DNA of 6,794 nt from Sphingomonas bacterium (GCA_026785965.1 JAJAYY010000217.1:1-6794), one strand, 5' to 3'. Counted from the first letter of the stretch, positions 1-6,794 are shown. Made by a program: numbers and translations. Notes: generated by a model not told the origin, from the letters alone.

Positions 1-297
1 ACTTTCCGGATCATCTATGGCGACGAGGCACCCCACCGCGGCTGCTTCGGCAATCTTGCCTTCGCGCTGGCACCGCATGGCGTGACCGAGGACATGATCC
101 CGACCGCATTCAACGTCTTCATGAACGTGCCGGTCGATGGCGAGACCGGCGCGCTGCGGGTTGATCCGCCGCTGAGCAAGGCCGGCGACCGGATCATGTT
201 CGAGGCGCGCATGGATTTGATCATCGGGCTGACCGCTTGCTCGGCGCTGCAATCGAACAACAACCGCTTCAAGCCGATCCACTGGACCATCGATTGA
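1..297 (+). CDS. DUF1989 / urea carboxylase-associated family protein, C-terminal part (5' end outside window)
   Basis: The first 98 in-frame residues from base 1 to the TGA at 295-297 look like the C-terminal half of a DUF1989 (urea carboxylase-associated, UAAP-type) protein. Visible family-like patterns are HRGCFGNLAFAL (residues 12-23, with a Cys that is often conserved), IPTAFNVFMNV (33-43), LSKAGDRI, and the tail DLIIGLTACSA followed by SNNNRFKPI. Family members are cytoplasmic and probably metal-binding. They occur beside urea carboxylase or amino-acid catabolism genes, but their exact biochemical role is not settled. No start is in the window; the GTG at 82 is an internal codon. The next gene overlaps its stop, so the two are probably co-transcribed. 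The family call is from remembered motifs and the substrate cannot be assigned. Confidence 0.8.
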   Translation, partial: TFRIIYGDEAPHRGCFGNLAFALAPHGVTEDMIPTAFNVFMNVPVDGETGALRVDPPLSKAGDRIMFEARMDLIIGLTACSALQSNNNRFKPIHWTID

Positions 298-1148
298 GCG
301 CGCTGGCGACGGCGCGGGTGGCGTTGGCTTATTTGTGGCGGCACCGGCGCTGGCCGGCGCTGTCGTCGCCGCAGCGGTTCACCGAATGGGTCCAGTGGCG
401 CAAGCTCAACGACCGCGACCGCGACCGCGCGCGGCTGACCGACAAGGCGCTTTCGAAGCAGCTCGCCGCGCAGGCACTGGGCGACGAGTTCATCATTCCG
501 ACGCTGTGGGAAGGCCAGGTGCTGCCCGCCGACCCGCCGTGGCCGATGCCGTTCATGGTCAAGGCCAATCACGGCTGCGGCCACTATGTCGTGGTGCGCG
601 ACGCGGCGGATTATGCCCGCGCCCGCCGCGATGCTCCGGCGTGGCTTGAGCGCGCTTACGGGGGCTGGCTCGACGAATGGCATTATCGCGCCGCGCGGCG
701 CTCGATCCTGGTCGAACCCTATATCGGGGCGGGCGATGTCCTGCCGCTCGATTACAAGATTTATGTGTTCGGCGGACGCGCGGCGATGGTCCAGCTGCAT
801 GAAGGGCGCGCCGCCGCGCATCGCTGGCACCAATATGACCGCCAGTGGCAGCCGCTGTCGCGTCACGCCGGCGCGGCCCCGCCGCCAGTGTCGCTCGAAG
901 CGATGCTCGCCGCCGCAGAGACGCTGGGCGCGGGTCATGATTTTGTGAGGGTCGATTTCTACGAGCTTGGCGGCCGTCCCGTATTTAGCGAATTCTGCTT
1001 GTTCCCCGGCTCCGGGCTCGATCCGTTCGACCCGGTCGGGCTTGACCAATGGCTTGGCACTTTATGGACCGCTCAACGCGGGACGCGACCGGCTCAAGCG
1101 GACCAATGGAATGTGCCCGGGGTTGCGGAAACGCTGCGGACCTGCTGA
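294..1148 (+). CDS. ATP-grasp fold / TupA-like protein (probable amidoligase family)
   Basis: This is a 284-residue protein if it starts at the TTG at 294, which overlaps the upstream TGA (TTGA). A GTG at 318 is an alternative; neither has a clear Shine-Dalgarno sequence. The pattern is that of TupA-like ATP-grasp proteins: an N-terminal RFTEWVQWRKLNDRD block (residues 28-42), LTDK (48-51), FMVKANHGCG (87-96, nucleotide-binding Lys plus Gly-rich loop), EWHYR (128-132), ILVEPYIG (138-145), LDYKIYVFGG (152-161), and FVRVDFYE with FSEFCLFPGSG (217-241, probable Mg/ATP acidic residues D221 and E233). Relatives are linked to cell-wall polymer (teichuronopeptide) or polysaccharide synthesis and would ligate a carboxylate using ATP. 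No signal peptide or membrane segment is apparent, so it is likely cytoplasmic. The substrate is unknown. The stop lies 8 bases before the chosen hisN start. Confidence 0.78.
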   Translation: MSALATARVALAYLWRHRRWPALSSPQRFTEWVQWRKLNDRDRDRARLTDKALSKQLAAQALGDEFIIPTLWEGQVLPADPPWPMPFMVKANHGCGHYVVVRDAADYARARRDAPAWLERAYGGWLDEWHYRAARRSILVEPYIGAGDVLPLDYKIYVFGGRAAMVQLHEGRAAAHRWHQYDRQWQPLSRHAGAAPPPVSLEAMLAAAETLGAGHDFVRVDFYELGGRPVFSEFCLFPGSGLDPFDPVGLDQWLGTLWTAQRGTRPAQADQWNVPGVAETLRTC

Positions 1149-1156
1149 TCAAAAGC

Positions 1157-1912
1157 GTGGATCCGGCATTTTTCTTGAAGCTATCAAGCGTCGCCCGGCG
1201 CGCCATCGAAGCCGAGCTTACGGGCGGGCTGGTGACCGAGAACAAGGCCGCTTCGGGCTTTGACCCGGTGACCACGGCCGATCGCGCCGCCGAGCGCGCG
1301 CTGCGCGCGCTGATCGAGCAGCATTATCCCGACCATGGCATCTGGGGCGAGGAATATGGCCTGACGCGCGGCGCTTCCCCGATCCGCTGGAGCCTCGATC
1401 CGGTTGACGGAACCCGCGCCTTGATCTGCGGGCTGCCGAGCTGGGCGATCCTGGTCGGGCTGATCGAGGATGGTCGCCACGTCGCGGGGATGATCGATCT
1501 TCCGGCGCTGAGCGAAACGCTGATCGGGCACGGCGGGGTGACCACGCGCAACGGCGCGATCATGCGGACCAGCAGCTGCGCGTTGCTGAGCGAGGCGCGG
1601 CTGGCGACGACCGACGCGAGCCTGTTCAGCGCGAGCGAAGCGGCGGGGTTCGAGCGCGTGCGTCAGGCCGCGCGCGTGACGCGCTTCGGGCTCGATGCAT
1701 TGGGCTATGCGCGGATCGCGACGGGCGACATCGACCTGGTGATCGAAAGCGGGCTCAAGCCGCACGATTATGACGCGTTGGTGGCGGTGGTGCGCGGCGC
1801 GGGGGGCGTGATCGGCAATTGGAGCGGCGGAGCCGAGCTTGGCGGTGGCGACGTGGTCGCGGCAGCGAGCCAGCCACTCTACGACGAAGCGGTCGCCTTG
1901 CTCGCGTCATGA
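1157..1912 (+). CDS. hisN: Histidinol-phosphate phosphatase, HisN type (inositol monophosphatase fold)
   Basis: The likely role is hydrolysis of L-histidinol phosphate to histidinol plus phosphate, step 8 of histidine synthesis, in the cytoplasm and Mg-dependent. The metal-site motifs of the inositol monophosphatase superfamily are present: GEEYG (residues 64-68), LDPVDGTR (80-87) and a late Asp in LKPHDYDAL (200-208). The LKPxD form, in place of the generic WD, is characteristic of HisN rather than inositol phosphatases or CysQ. From the GTG at 1157 the protein has 251 residues, normal for the family, and begins right before the first helix. ATG codons at 1049, 1064 and 1106 are in frame but extend into the upstream gene; none has a good ribosome site, so the start is uncertain. 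The gene lies convergent to the his operon, whose HisB lacks a phosphatase domain. This supports the substrate call. Confidence 0.85.
   Translation: MDPAFFLKLSSVARRAIEAELTGGLVTENKAASGFDPVTTADRAAERALRALIEQHYPDHGIWGEEYGLTRGASPIRWSLDPVDGTRALICGLPSWAILVGLIEDGRHVAGMIDLPALSETLIGHGGVTTRNGAIMRTSSCALLSEARLATTDASLFSASEAAGFERVRQAARVTRFGLDALGYARIATGDIDLVIESGLKPHDYDALVAVVRGAGGVIGNWSGGAELGGGDVVAAASQPLYDEAVALLAS
1879..1912. other. Tail-to-tail coding overlap of hisN and hisIE (34 bases)
   Basis: The hisN stop (TGA 1910-1912, plus strand) lies inside hisIE, and the hisIE stop (TAG, complement of 1879-1881) lies inside hisN. The last residues of both proteins are therefore encoded by the same 34 base pairs on opposite strands. 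No intergenic space exists for a classic terminator with a T-tract for either unit, and I see none nearby. Confidence 0.9.
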
Positions 1913-2508
1913 CGGCGCTTGAGTTCCGTGATCACGGCGCCCCATGACGAATCGCTTGCCTCGAGCAAGACGGTCAAATGGTAGACCAGGTCGGCTGCCT
2001 CCGCGGTGAGTTCGGCGGCGTCGTCGCTGGTCGCGGCAAGCGCGACTTCGACGCCTTCTTCGCCGACTTTCTGAGCGAGCCGTTTGACCCCTTCGCCGAT
2101 CAGCCGCGCGGTGTAGCTGGTCGCGGGGTCGGCAGCTGCGCGGCTAGCGACGGTGGCGGCGAGGGTGGCGACGAAGCCGGTCCCGAGGGCTCCGTCGGCC
2201 CCGAAACAGCTGTCGCTTCCGGTGTGGCAGGTCGGGCCGCGCGGGGTGGCGAGGACCAGCAAGGCATCGCGGTCGCAATCGAGCCGCACATCGACGAGGT
2301 CGAGCAGATTGCCGCTGGTTTCGCCCTTGCGCCACGGCGCTGAGCGCGAGCGGCTGTGAAACGTCACCAGCCGGTCGGTGATGGTCGCGTCGAGCGCGGC
2401 GCGATCCATGTAGCCGAGCATCCGCACTTCGCCCGAGGCGGCATGCTGGACGATCGCCGGAATGAGCCCGTCCATCTTGGCCCAGTCGATCGTGTCGGGG
2501 TCGATCAT
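1879..2508 (-). CDS. hisIE: Bifunctional PR-AMP cyclohydrolase / PR-ATP pyrophosphatase
   Basis: This 209-residue fusion catalyses steps 2 and 3 of histidine synthesis: PR-ATP to PR-AMP (HisE domain), then ring opening to ProFAR (HisI domain). The HisI domain spans about residues 1-115, with GEVRMLGYM (26-34), WRKGETSGN (59-67), the DCDRD metal site (77-81) and the zinc cysteines in [12 protein letters not shown] (C94, C101). The HisE domain spans about 128-201, with [16 protein letters not shown] (140-155) and [13 protein letters not shown] (166-178). The ATG at 2508 overlaps the hisF TGA (ATGA) and is preceded by a strong GGAGGT. An upstream in-frame extension to 2904 is just antisense-free read-through of hisF and is not used. 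The gene is last in the operon and its 3' end overlaps hisN. HisI-HisE fusion and this residue pattern are typical of gammaproteobacteria; most alphaproteobacteria have separate hisI and hisE. Confidence 0.97.
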   Translation of the reverse strand: MIDPDTIDWAKMDGLIPAIVQHAASGEVRMLGYMDRAALDATITDRLVTFHSRSRSAPWRKGETSGNLLDLVDVRLDCDRDALLVLATPRGPTCHTGSDSCFGADGALGTGFVATLAATVASRAAADPATSYTARLIGEGVKRLAQKVGEEGVEVALAATSDDAAELTAEAADLVYHLTVLLEASDSSWGAVITELKRRHDASKATASS

Positions 2509-3272
2509 CGGCGCACCTCCAGGCCTTGCTCGGCGAGATAGTCTTTCAGGTCCGGAATCGCGATCCGGCGGTCGTGGAACACGCTTGCGGCGAGCGCACC
2601 GCTCGCCCCTGCCGCAAAGGCTTCGGCGAAATGAGCAAGCGTCCCCGCGCCGCCCGAAGCGATGACCGGCACGTCGACCGCACTGACCAGCGCGCGCAAC
2701 TGGTCGAGGTCGTAACCCTGGCGGACGCCATCGCGGTCGATGCAGTTGAGGACAATTTCGCCCGCACCGAGCCGCGCCCCCTCGACCGCCCAGGCGATCG
2801 TTTCGCGCCCTGTATCCTGGGTCGCTTCGGGTCGGCCAGTATATTGCTTGACCGTCAGGCGGCCGTCGCTTGCCCGCAGGCTGTCGATGCCAAGCACGAC
2901 GCATTGCCGCCCGAATGCATCGGCGAGTTCGGCAATCAAGCCGGGGCGGACCAGCGCCGGTGAATTGACGCTAACCTTGTCGGCGCCGGCGCCAAGGCAA
3001 CGCGCTGCGGTTTCGATGTCGCCGATCCCGCCGGCGACCGAGAATGGAATGTCGATCACCGCCGACACGCGCCGGACCCAGGCGGGGTCGAGGCTGCGCC
3101 GGTCGGCGCTGGCGGTGATGTCGTAAAAGACGAGCTCGTCGGCGCCCTCGTCACGGTAGCGAAGCGCATGGTCGACGATATCGCCGATGTCGCGATGATC
3201 CTTGAACTGGACCCCCTTGACCACCCGCCCGCCGACGACGTCGAGGCAGGCAATGATCCTAGCCGCGGGCAT
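2505..3272 (-). CDS. hisF: Imidazole glycerol phosphate synthase, cyclase subunit
   Basis: This 255-residue TIM barrel uses ammonia from HisH to convert PRFAR to imidazole glycerol phosphate plus AICAR (step 5). The catalytic aspartates sit at the canonical places: D11 in IACLDV and D130 in VLGIDS. Phosphate-binding and barrel motifs are FYDITAS (49-55), FSVAGGI (77-83), ADKVSVNS (97-104), NCIDRDG and IASGGAGT. Length is standard (about 255). The ATG at 3272 overlaps the end of hisA by 14 bases and is preceded by GAAGGGG on the minus strand. The stop shares an ATGA with hisIE. The protein should form the HisH-HisF heterodimer with the gene product two positions upstream. Family assignment is secure. 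Confidence 0.98.
   Translation of the reverse strand: MPAARIIACLDVVGGRVVKGVQFKDHRDIGDIVDHALRYRDEGADELVFYDITASADRRSLDPAWVRRVSAVIDIPFSVAGGIGDIETAARCLGAGADKVSVNSPALVRPGLIAELADAFGRQCVVLGIDSLRASDGRLTVKQYTGRPEATQDTGRETIAWAVEGARLGAGEIVLNCIDRDGVRQGYDLDQLRALVSAVDVPVIASGGAGTLAHFAEAFAAGASGALAASVFHDRRIAIPDLKDYLAEQGLEVRR
2515..2520 (-). promoter_or_regulatory. Strong ribosome binding site for hisIE
   Basis: The minus strand reads GGAGGT, then six bases, then the ATG at 2508. The site is embedded in the last codons of hisF. It fixes the hisIE start and rules out the longer upstream frame. Confidence 0.85.
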
Positions 3273-3987
3273 GAGCGACCCCTTCGGCGACGGTGAAGCG
3301 CCGTTCCCAGATCGCCTTGCCGACGATCGCGCGCGCCGCGCCAGTGGCGCGCAGGGCAGCGAGGTCGTCGAGGGTGGCGACGCCCCCCGAGACCTGCAAT
3401 TCGACACTAGGAAATTCGCTCATTACCGAGGTCATCAGTGCGACATTGGGACCGCTGAGCATACCGTCCGTGACAATGTCGGTGACGAGCAAGTGACGCA
3501 CCGTGGGGAACTGCCTGAGCACTTCGCCGAGTGTGCGCCCCGAGCCGACCTTCCAGCCATGAACTGCGACCATCGCCGCGCCGCCTTCGAGCCGTACGTC
3601 GAGCGCGAGCGTCAGGCGGTCGGATCCAAATCGGTCGAGCAGCGCGGCAAAGGCGGCGGGATCGGCTAAAGCGAGGCTGCCGATAACGACCCGCGAAACG
3701 CCGCAATCGAGGACCGCCGCAACCTGTTCGGCGGTGCGGAAGCCACCCGCGACCTGAAGATTGAGGGCGGACGATTGGGCAAGCGCCACGAACAGATCAT
3801 GCTGGCGCGGCGATCCGGCGCGGGCGCCGTCGAGATCTACCAGATGCGCTTCGGCGGCGCCGCCACTGGCGAAGTCGGCGAGCGCTGCGGCGGGATCGTC
3901 CGAATAGACCGTCTCGCGCGCGAAATCGCCCTGCGCCAGACGCACGCAGCGGCCGCCGATAAGATCGATTGCGGGGAGCAGTTTCAT
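3259..3987 (-). CDS. hisA: ProFAR isomerase (phosphoribosylformimino-AICAR-P isomerase)
   Basis: This 242-residue TIM-barrel enzyme catalyses step 4, the Amadori rearrangement of ProFAR to PRFAR. Key positions are D8 in LPAIDLI (general base) and D130 in TLALDVR, with further motifs HLVDLDGA (48-55), VAGGFRT (79-85), VVIGSLA (100-106), [13 protein letters not shown] and VSGGV near the C-terminal phosphate site. The [13 protein letters not shown] and VHGW pattern resembles gammaproteobacterial HisA as I remember it. The ATG at 3987 overlaps the hisH stop (ATGA). No good Shine-Dalgarno precedes it, so translation is probably coupled to hisH. The 3' end overlaps hisF by 14 bases. In-frame sequence extending back to 4695 lies over hisH and hisCB and is not part of the gene. 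Confidence 0.97.
   Translation of the reverse strand: MKLLPAIDLIGGRCVRLAQGDFARETVYSDDPAAALADFASGGAAEAHLVDLDGARAGSPRQHDLFVALAQSSALNLQVAGGFRTAEQVAAVLDCGVSRVVIGSLALADPAAFAALLDRFGSDRLTLALDVRLEGGAAMVAVHGWKVGSGRTLGEVLRQFPTVRHLLVTDIVTDGMLSGPNVALMTSVMSEFPSVELQVSGGVATLDDLAALRATGAARAIVGKAIWERRFTVAEGVAHARG
3279..3285 (-). promoter_or_regulatory. Ribosome binding site for hisF
   Basis: The minus strand reads GAAGGGG, six bases before the ATG at 3272, and lies within hisA coding sequence. It supports the start that gives D11 its canonical numbering. Confidence 0.7.
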
Positions 3988-4565
3988 GCGCCGAGAAATG
4001 CCTGCAGAAACCGCGCACCAGCCGCCGACGAACGTTCGGGATGGAATTGCGCACCCCACAGATTGCCGTGACGGATGGCCGCCGGGATCGGCCGCCCATA
4101 GCATGCGCGGGCAACGGTGGCGGGACCATCGTCGCAGGCGAAGCTGTGCGCGAAATAGACATAATCGCCCGCCGCGAGGCCGACCCCTCGCGCTTCGTCG
4201 ATTCGAGTCCAACCCATGTGCGGAACCGGTCGTCCAGGCGCCGGATCGAGTGCGCCCACCCGGCCGTGGACGAGGCCGAGCAGCGCGGTGTTGCCTTCGT
4301 CCGACGACTCGAACATCATCTGCATGCCAAGGCAGATGCCGAGCAATGGGGCGGTGCGGCGCTTGAGCATGGCGACCAGTCCGCGATCGTGTAGCCGGGC
4401 CATTGCAAATCCCGCCGCTCCGACGCCGGGCAGCACCAACCGCTCGCTGGCTTCGGCAACCGCAGGTTCGGCGGTCAGCACGGCTTCGACCCCGAGCCGC
4501 GCGAAGGCGAGCCGGATCGAATCGACATTGCCATAGCCAAGATCGAGGATCGCCAGCGCGGTCAC
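3984..4565 (-). CDS. hisH: Imidazole glycerol phosphate synthase, glutaminase subunit
   Basis: This 193-residue class I glutamine amidotransferase hydrolyses glutamine and passes ammonia to HisF. The triad is visible: C78 in LLGICLGMQ, and H175 and E177 in GAQFHPERS. Other family motifs are [12 protein letters not shown] (6-17), [10 protein letters not shown] (43-52) and VPHMGWTRI (114-122, the interface and oxyanion region). The start is a GTG at 4565 that overlaps the TGA of the hisCB fusion (GTGA), with AAGGG six bases upstream. No nearby ATG would keep the N-terminal strand. It works as an obligate heterodimer with HisF. It ends in an ATGA overlap with hisA. Confidence 0.97.
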   Translation of the reverse strand: MTALAILDLGYGNVDSIRLAFARLGVEAVLTAEPAVAEASERLVLPGVGAAGFAMARLHDRGLVAMLKRRTAPLLGICLGMQMMFESSDEGNTALLGLVHGRVGALDPAPGRPVPHMGWTRIDEARGVGLAAGDYVYFAHSFACDDGPATVARACYGRPIPAAIRHGNLWGAQFHPERSSAAGARFLQAFLGA

Positions 4566-6193
4566 AGCACGCCCTTGGTCGAGGGCAGCGAATCGCGCTT
4601 ACCCTCAAGCGCCACTGCGCTGCGCAGCGCCCGCCCAAATGCCTTGAAGCACGCTTCGACCTGATGATGATCGTTGTCGCCTGCGACCGAGACATGGATC
4701 GCCGCGCCCATGCTGTCGGCGAGGCTGCGGAAGATGTGTGGCACCATGTCGGTCGGCAGCCCGCCGACTGCTGCGGTCGAGAAACTGCCGTTGAACTTGG
4801 CGAACGGGCGTCCCGACAGGTCGATCAGCACTTCGGCGCGGGTCTCGTCCATCGGCAAGGCGAAGCCGAACCGCCCAATCCCGCGCTTGTCGCCGAGCGC
4901 TTGGCGCAAGCCCTGGCCAAGCGCGATCGCGACATCTTCGATGCTGTGGTGCGGATCGATGCCGAGATCACCCGAGCAAGCGAGCGTCAGGCTGAACCCG
5001 GCGTGCGCTGCGACCTGATCCAGCATGTGATCGAAGAATGGGATGCCGCTGTCGATGTGGCGCGGCTCGGCGCGGTCGAGATCGACGCTCAGCGCGATCC
5101 GGGTTTCTTTGGTGTCGCGGACGACGTCGGCGCGGCGGTTGGGCGGCGACGGCGCGCCAAGGCCGAACACCGCGAGCAAGGCGCGATTGTCGACCTCGCT
5201 GCCGACCGTCACCCGCACCCCGCCGGGAGCGGCATTGGCACGGAAGCGAACCCGCACCGCCGCCGCGGCGAGGCGCCGCGCGAGGTCGGCGGGGTCGGCG
5301 ACTTCGAGGAACAGGAAGTTGCCGCCAACCCGGATGCGCTCGATTTCGGCGACGGTTGCCAGCGCTGCGGCCAATCGATCGCGATCGGCCAGCAAGCGCG
5401 CGACGCGCTCGGCGTGGATTGGCATCCGTTCGGGTCCCAGCGCGTCGAGCGCGGCGGCAATCGACGGGGTCGGGAGCGGGTAGGGCGGGGACACCTTGGC
5501 GATCAGCTCGATGATCGACGGATCGGCTATCGCGCAGCCGATCCGCGCTCCCGCCAGACCATAAGCCTTGGACAGGGTGCGGAGCACGACCAGGTTGTCG
5601 GTGGCTTCGCTGGCGAGGCTTGGAGCGCCCGAAAACTCGCCATAAGCTTCGTCGGCGACGACCAACGTGTCGGGCAAAGCGGCGGCGATGCAGCGCACGT
5701 CAGCGGCAGCGACCGGGGTGCCGGTCGGGTTGTTCGGCGTGCACAGGAACAGCAGCTTGGGTGCCGCATCAGCCACCGCGGCAAGCACGGCATCGGCGTC
5801 GAACATCAAGCCGGCAGTGAGCCGAGCGGTGATCACGCCCGCGCCCTGCACCCGCGCGAATTGGGCATAAGCCGAGAAGGTCGGCTCGACGATCGCGATG
5901 CAATCGACCGCGGGGCGGCAAAAGGCGCGGATCAACAGGTCGATCGCATCGTCACTGCCGCGCGCGACCCACAGCGATGCTGGCGCGACGCCGTACAGAT
6001 CGGCCAGCCGTTGGCGCAGGGCAGCGGGCTGTGGTTCGGGATAGCGATTGATCCCCGTCTGGCCCGCAACGAGCGAAGCAAACGGATTTTCATTGGCATC
6101 GAGCCGGACCGTCCCCGGCAGCGGCGCGCCGGCGATGTCGGCGGGGGGCAAAGCGAGGATTTCGGGGCGGGCAAGGCGCGCGGCGAGGGTCAT
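4562..6193 (-). CDS. HisC-HisB fusion: histidinol-phosphate aminotransferase / imidazoleglycerol-phosphate dehydratase
   Basis: One uninterrupted 543-codon frame holds two complete enzymes. Residues about 1-343 are a class I/II PLP aminotransferase of the HisC family: LDANENPF (31-38), NRYPEPQP (49-56), CTPNNPTG (151-158), VADEAYGEF (179-187), the PLP lysine K209 in [14 protein letters not shown], and R327 in RVTVG. Residues about 356-543 are a complete imidazoleglycerol-phosphate dehydratase: TKETRI (361-366), [11 protein letters not shown] (383-393), DPHHSIED (413-420), [17 protein letters not shown] (434-450), [15 protein letters not shown] (507-521) and LPSTKGVL at the end. The metal-binding His/Glu residues of both HHxxE repeats are intact. 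A linker of only about 12 residues (345-356) joins them. The dehydratase makes imidazole-acetol phosphate (step 6), which the aminotransferase uses next (step 7). No HAD phosphatase domain is present. The ATG at 6193 has GGAGG upstream and overlaps the hisD stop. Confidence 0.95.
   Translation of the reverse strand: MTLAARLARPEILALPPADIAGAPLPGTVRLDANENPFASLVAGQTGINRYPEPQPAALRQRLADLYGVAPASLWVARGSDDAIDLLIRAFCRPAVDCIAIVEPTFSAYAQFARVQGAGVITARLTAGLMFDADAVLAAVADAAPKLLFLCTPNNPTGTPVAAADVRCIAAALPDTLVVADEAYGEFSGAPSLASEATDNLVVLRTLSKAYGLAGARIGCAIADPSIIELIAKVSPPYPLPTPSIAAALDALGPERMPIHAERVARLLADRDRLAAALATVAEIERIRVGGNFLFLEVADPADLARRLAAAAVRVRFRANAAPGGVRVTVGSEVDNRALLAVFGLGAPSPPNRRADVVRDTKETRIALSVDLDRAEPRHIDSGIPFFDHMLDQVAAHAGFSLTLACSGDLGIDPHHSIEDVAIALGQGLRQALGDKRGIGRFGFALPMDETRAEVLIDLSGRPFAKFNGSFSTAAVGGLPTDMVPHIFRSLADSMGAAIHVSVAGDNDHHQVEACFKAFGRALRSAVALEGKRDSLPSTKGVL
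4572..4576 (-). promoter_or_regulatory. Ribosome binding site for hisH
   Basis: The minus strand reads AAGGG, six bases before the GTG start at 4565, inside the last codons of hisCB. It supports the GTG start. Confidence 0.65.
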
Positions 6194-6794
6194 GCTCGCG
6201 CCTCCGCAGAGCGGGCGTGCGCTTCAAGCCCCTCAAGCCGCGCCAGAGCCGCGACCGGCGCGGCGAGCGCACGCGCCGCATCCGGGCTGAGCCGCTGGAC
6301 CGTGATCGCCTTCATGAAGGTTAGCGTCGAGACCCCGCTGGCAAAGCGCGCGGCGCCGTCGGTCGGAAGGACATGGCTCGACCCGGCGGCATAATCGCCG
6401 AACGCCTCGCTTGCCCGGTGCCCGGCGAAGATCGCCCCGGCATTGGTGATTCGCGCCACCATTTGGTCGGCGGCATCGGTCGCCAGGCTGAGATGCTCGG
6501 GCGCATAAGCATTGGCGATCGCCACCGCCTGATCGAGGTCGGCACAACGGATCGCGCGTGCCGTGGCCGCGCCGATGCTGCGGATCGCCGCCGCCTGGCG
6601 ATCGAACTCGCGCTCGACCGCGTCGATCAGCGCCGCGCTGGGCGAGACCAATATCACTTGCGCGTCGCGGTCATGCTCGGCCTGGCTGAGCAGATCGGCG
6701 GCTACCAGCGCCGGATCGGCACGGTCGTCGGCGATCACCATCAGCTCGGATGGGCCGGCGGGTATGTAGATTCCGGGACCGCGCGGATAGGATG
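6190..6794 (-). CDS. hisD: Histidinol dehydrogenase, C-terminal part (start beyond window)
   Basis: The last 200 residues of HisD are visible; the frame is open from 6792 to the TGA at the complement of 6190-6192. HisD oxidises histidinol to histidine in two NAD-dependent steps (9 and 10). Conserved patterns are [16 protein letters not shown] (zinc ligands Gln and His), YAPEHLSL (catalytic Glu-His pair), [13 protein letters not shown] (zinc ligand Asp) and LEAHARS (zinc ligand His), so the active site is intact in the part seen. The stretch between the FDRQ helix and [11 protein letters not shown] is several residues shorter than the HisD proteins I remember. The stop overlaps the hisCB start (ATGA). 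The full gene would be about 430 codons, so roughly half lies outside the window, and hisG may lie further upstream. Confidence 0.97.
   Translation of the reverse strand, partial: SYPRGPGIYIPAGPSELMVIADDRADPALVAADLLSQAEHDRDAQVILVSPSAALIDAVEREFDRQAAAIRSIGAATARAIRCADLDQAVAIANAYAPEHLSLATDAADQMVARITNAGAIFAGHRASEAFGDYAAGSSHVLPTDGAARFASGVSTLTFMKAITVQRLSPDAARALAAPVAALARLEGLEAHARSAEARA
6201..6205 (-). promoter_or_regulatory. Strong ribosome binding site for hisCB
   Basis: The minus strand reads GGAGG, seven bases before the ATG at 6193, within the end of hisD. It fixes the start of the aminotransferase part. Confidence 0.85.

Noticed and set aside
15..1049. 344-codon open frame on the minus strand opposite the DUF1989 and ATP-grasp genes
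   Set aside because: The composition is low-complexity Arg/Pro/Ala with no motif, while both plus-strand genes match families with conserved active-site patterns.
1049..1156. N-terminal extension of hisN from the ATGs at 1049, 1064 or 1106
   Set aside because: These starts lie inside the ATP-grasp gene, add residues without family likeness, and lack a convincing ribosome site. The GTG at 1157 gives normal HisN length, though the ATG at 1106 cannot be excluded.
1926..1937. Perfect 12-base palindrome CCGTGATCACGG near the convergent gene ends, considered as a terminator or operator
   Set aside because: It lies within hisIE coding sequence, has no loop or T-tract, does not extend in its flanks, and a chance occurrence is plausible.
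2509..2904. Upstream in-frame extension of hisIE over hisF
   Set aside because: hisF occupies this region in another frame, and a strong GGAGGT with ATG at 2508 marks the real start.
3988..4695. Upstream in-frame extension of hisA
   Set aside because: It overlaps hisH and hisCB completely, and its translation is Arg-rich with no domain. The ATG at 3987 gives canonical HisA numbering.
4403..6394. 663-codon open frame on the plus strand, antisense to hisH, hisCB and the end of hisD
   Set aside because: Such long antisense frames are common in GC-rich genes. The translation is Arg/Gly/Ala/Asp-rich with no recognisable domain, and the opposite strand holds unmistakable his genes.

Overview
This GC-rich, almost gap-free window carries most of a histidine biosynthesis operon on the minus strand (about 1879 to 6794). 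A short run of plus-strand genes (1 to 1912) faces it. GC-rich codon use, a stand-alone HisN-type phosphatase and a TupA-like/DUF1989 neighbourhood fit an alphaproteobacterium, perhaps Sphingomonadales. No rRNA or other taxonomic marker is present, so this is a guess.

Minus strand, in transcription order: hisD (3' part only; its start lies beyond 6794), a fused hisC-hisB gene, hisH, hisA, hisF and hisIE. Every junction overlaps. Four are 4-base stop/start overlaps (ATGA or GTGA) and one, hisA/hisF, is 14 bases. The operon supplies PR-AMP cyclohydrolase plus PR-ATP pyrophosphatase (HisIE), ProFAR isomerase (HisA), IGP synthase (HisH+HisF), IGP dehydratase plus the aminotransferase (HisCB), and histidinol dehydrogenase (HisD). 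hisG is not in the window and may lie upstream of hisD.

Plus strand: the 3' end of a DUF1989 (urea carboxylase-associated) gene, then an ATP-grasp/TupA-like gene whose TTG start overlaps the DUF1989 stop, then a HisN-type histidinol-phosphate phosphatase. The hisN tail overlaps the hisIE tail by 34 bases in convergent orientation. HisN supplies the phosphatase step that the other genes visible here lack, so the two divisions together cover all steps except HisG.

The standout feature is one uninterrupted 543-residue frame joining a complete PLP aminotransferase (HisC) to a complete imidazoleglycerol-phosphate dehydratase (HisB). These enzymes catalyse consecutive steps. Gene order (D-C-B-H-A-F-IE) and residue patterns resemble the enterobacterial/gammaproteobacterial operon rather than the usual alphaproteobacterial arrangement. 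There, HisB normally carries an N-terminal HAD phosphatase domain, which is absent here. A plausible history is import of a gamma-type operon, then loss of the phosphatase domain, fusing hisC to the dehydratase and leaving HisN to supply the phosphatase.
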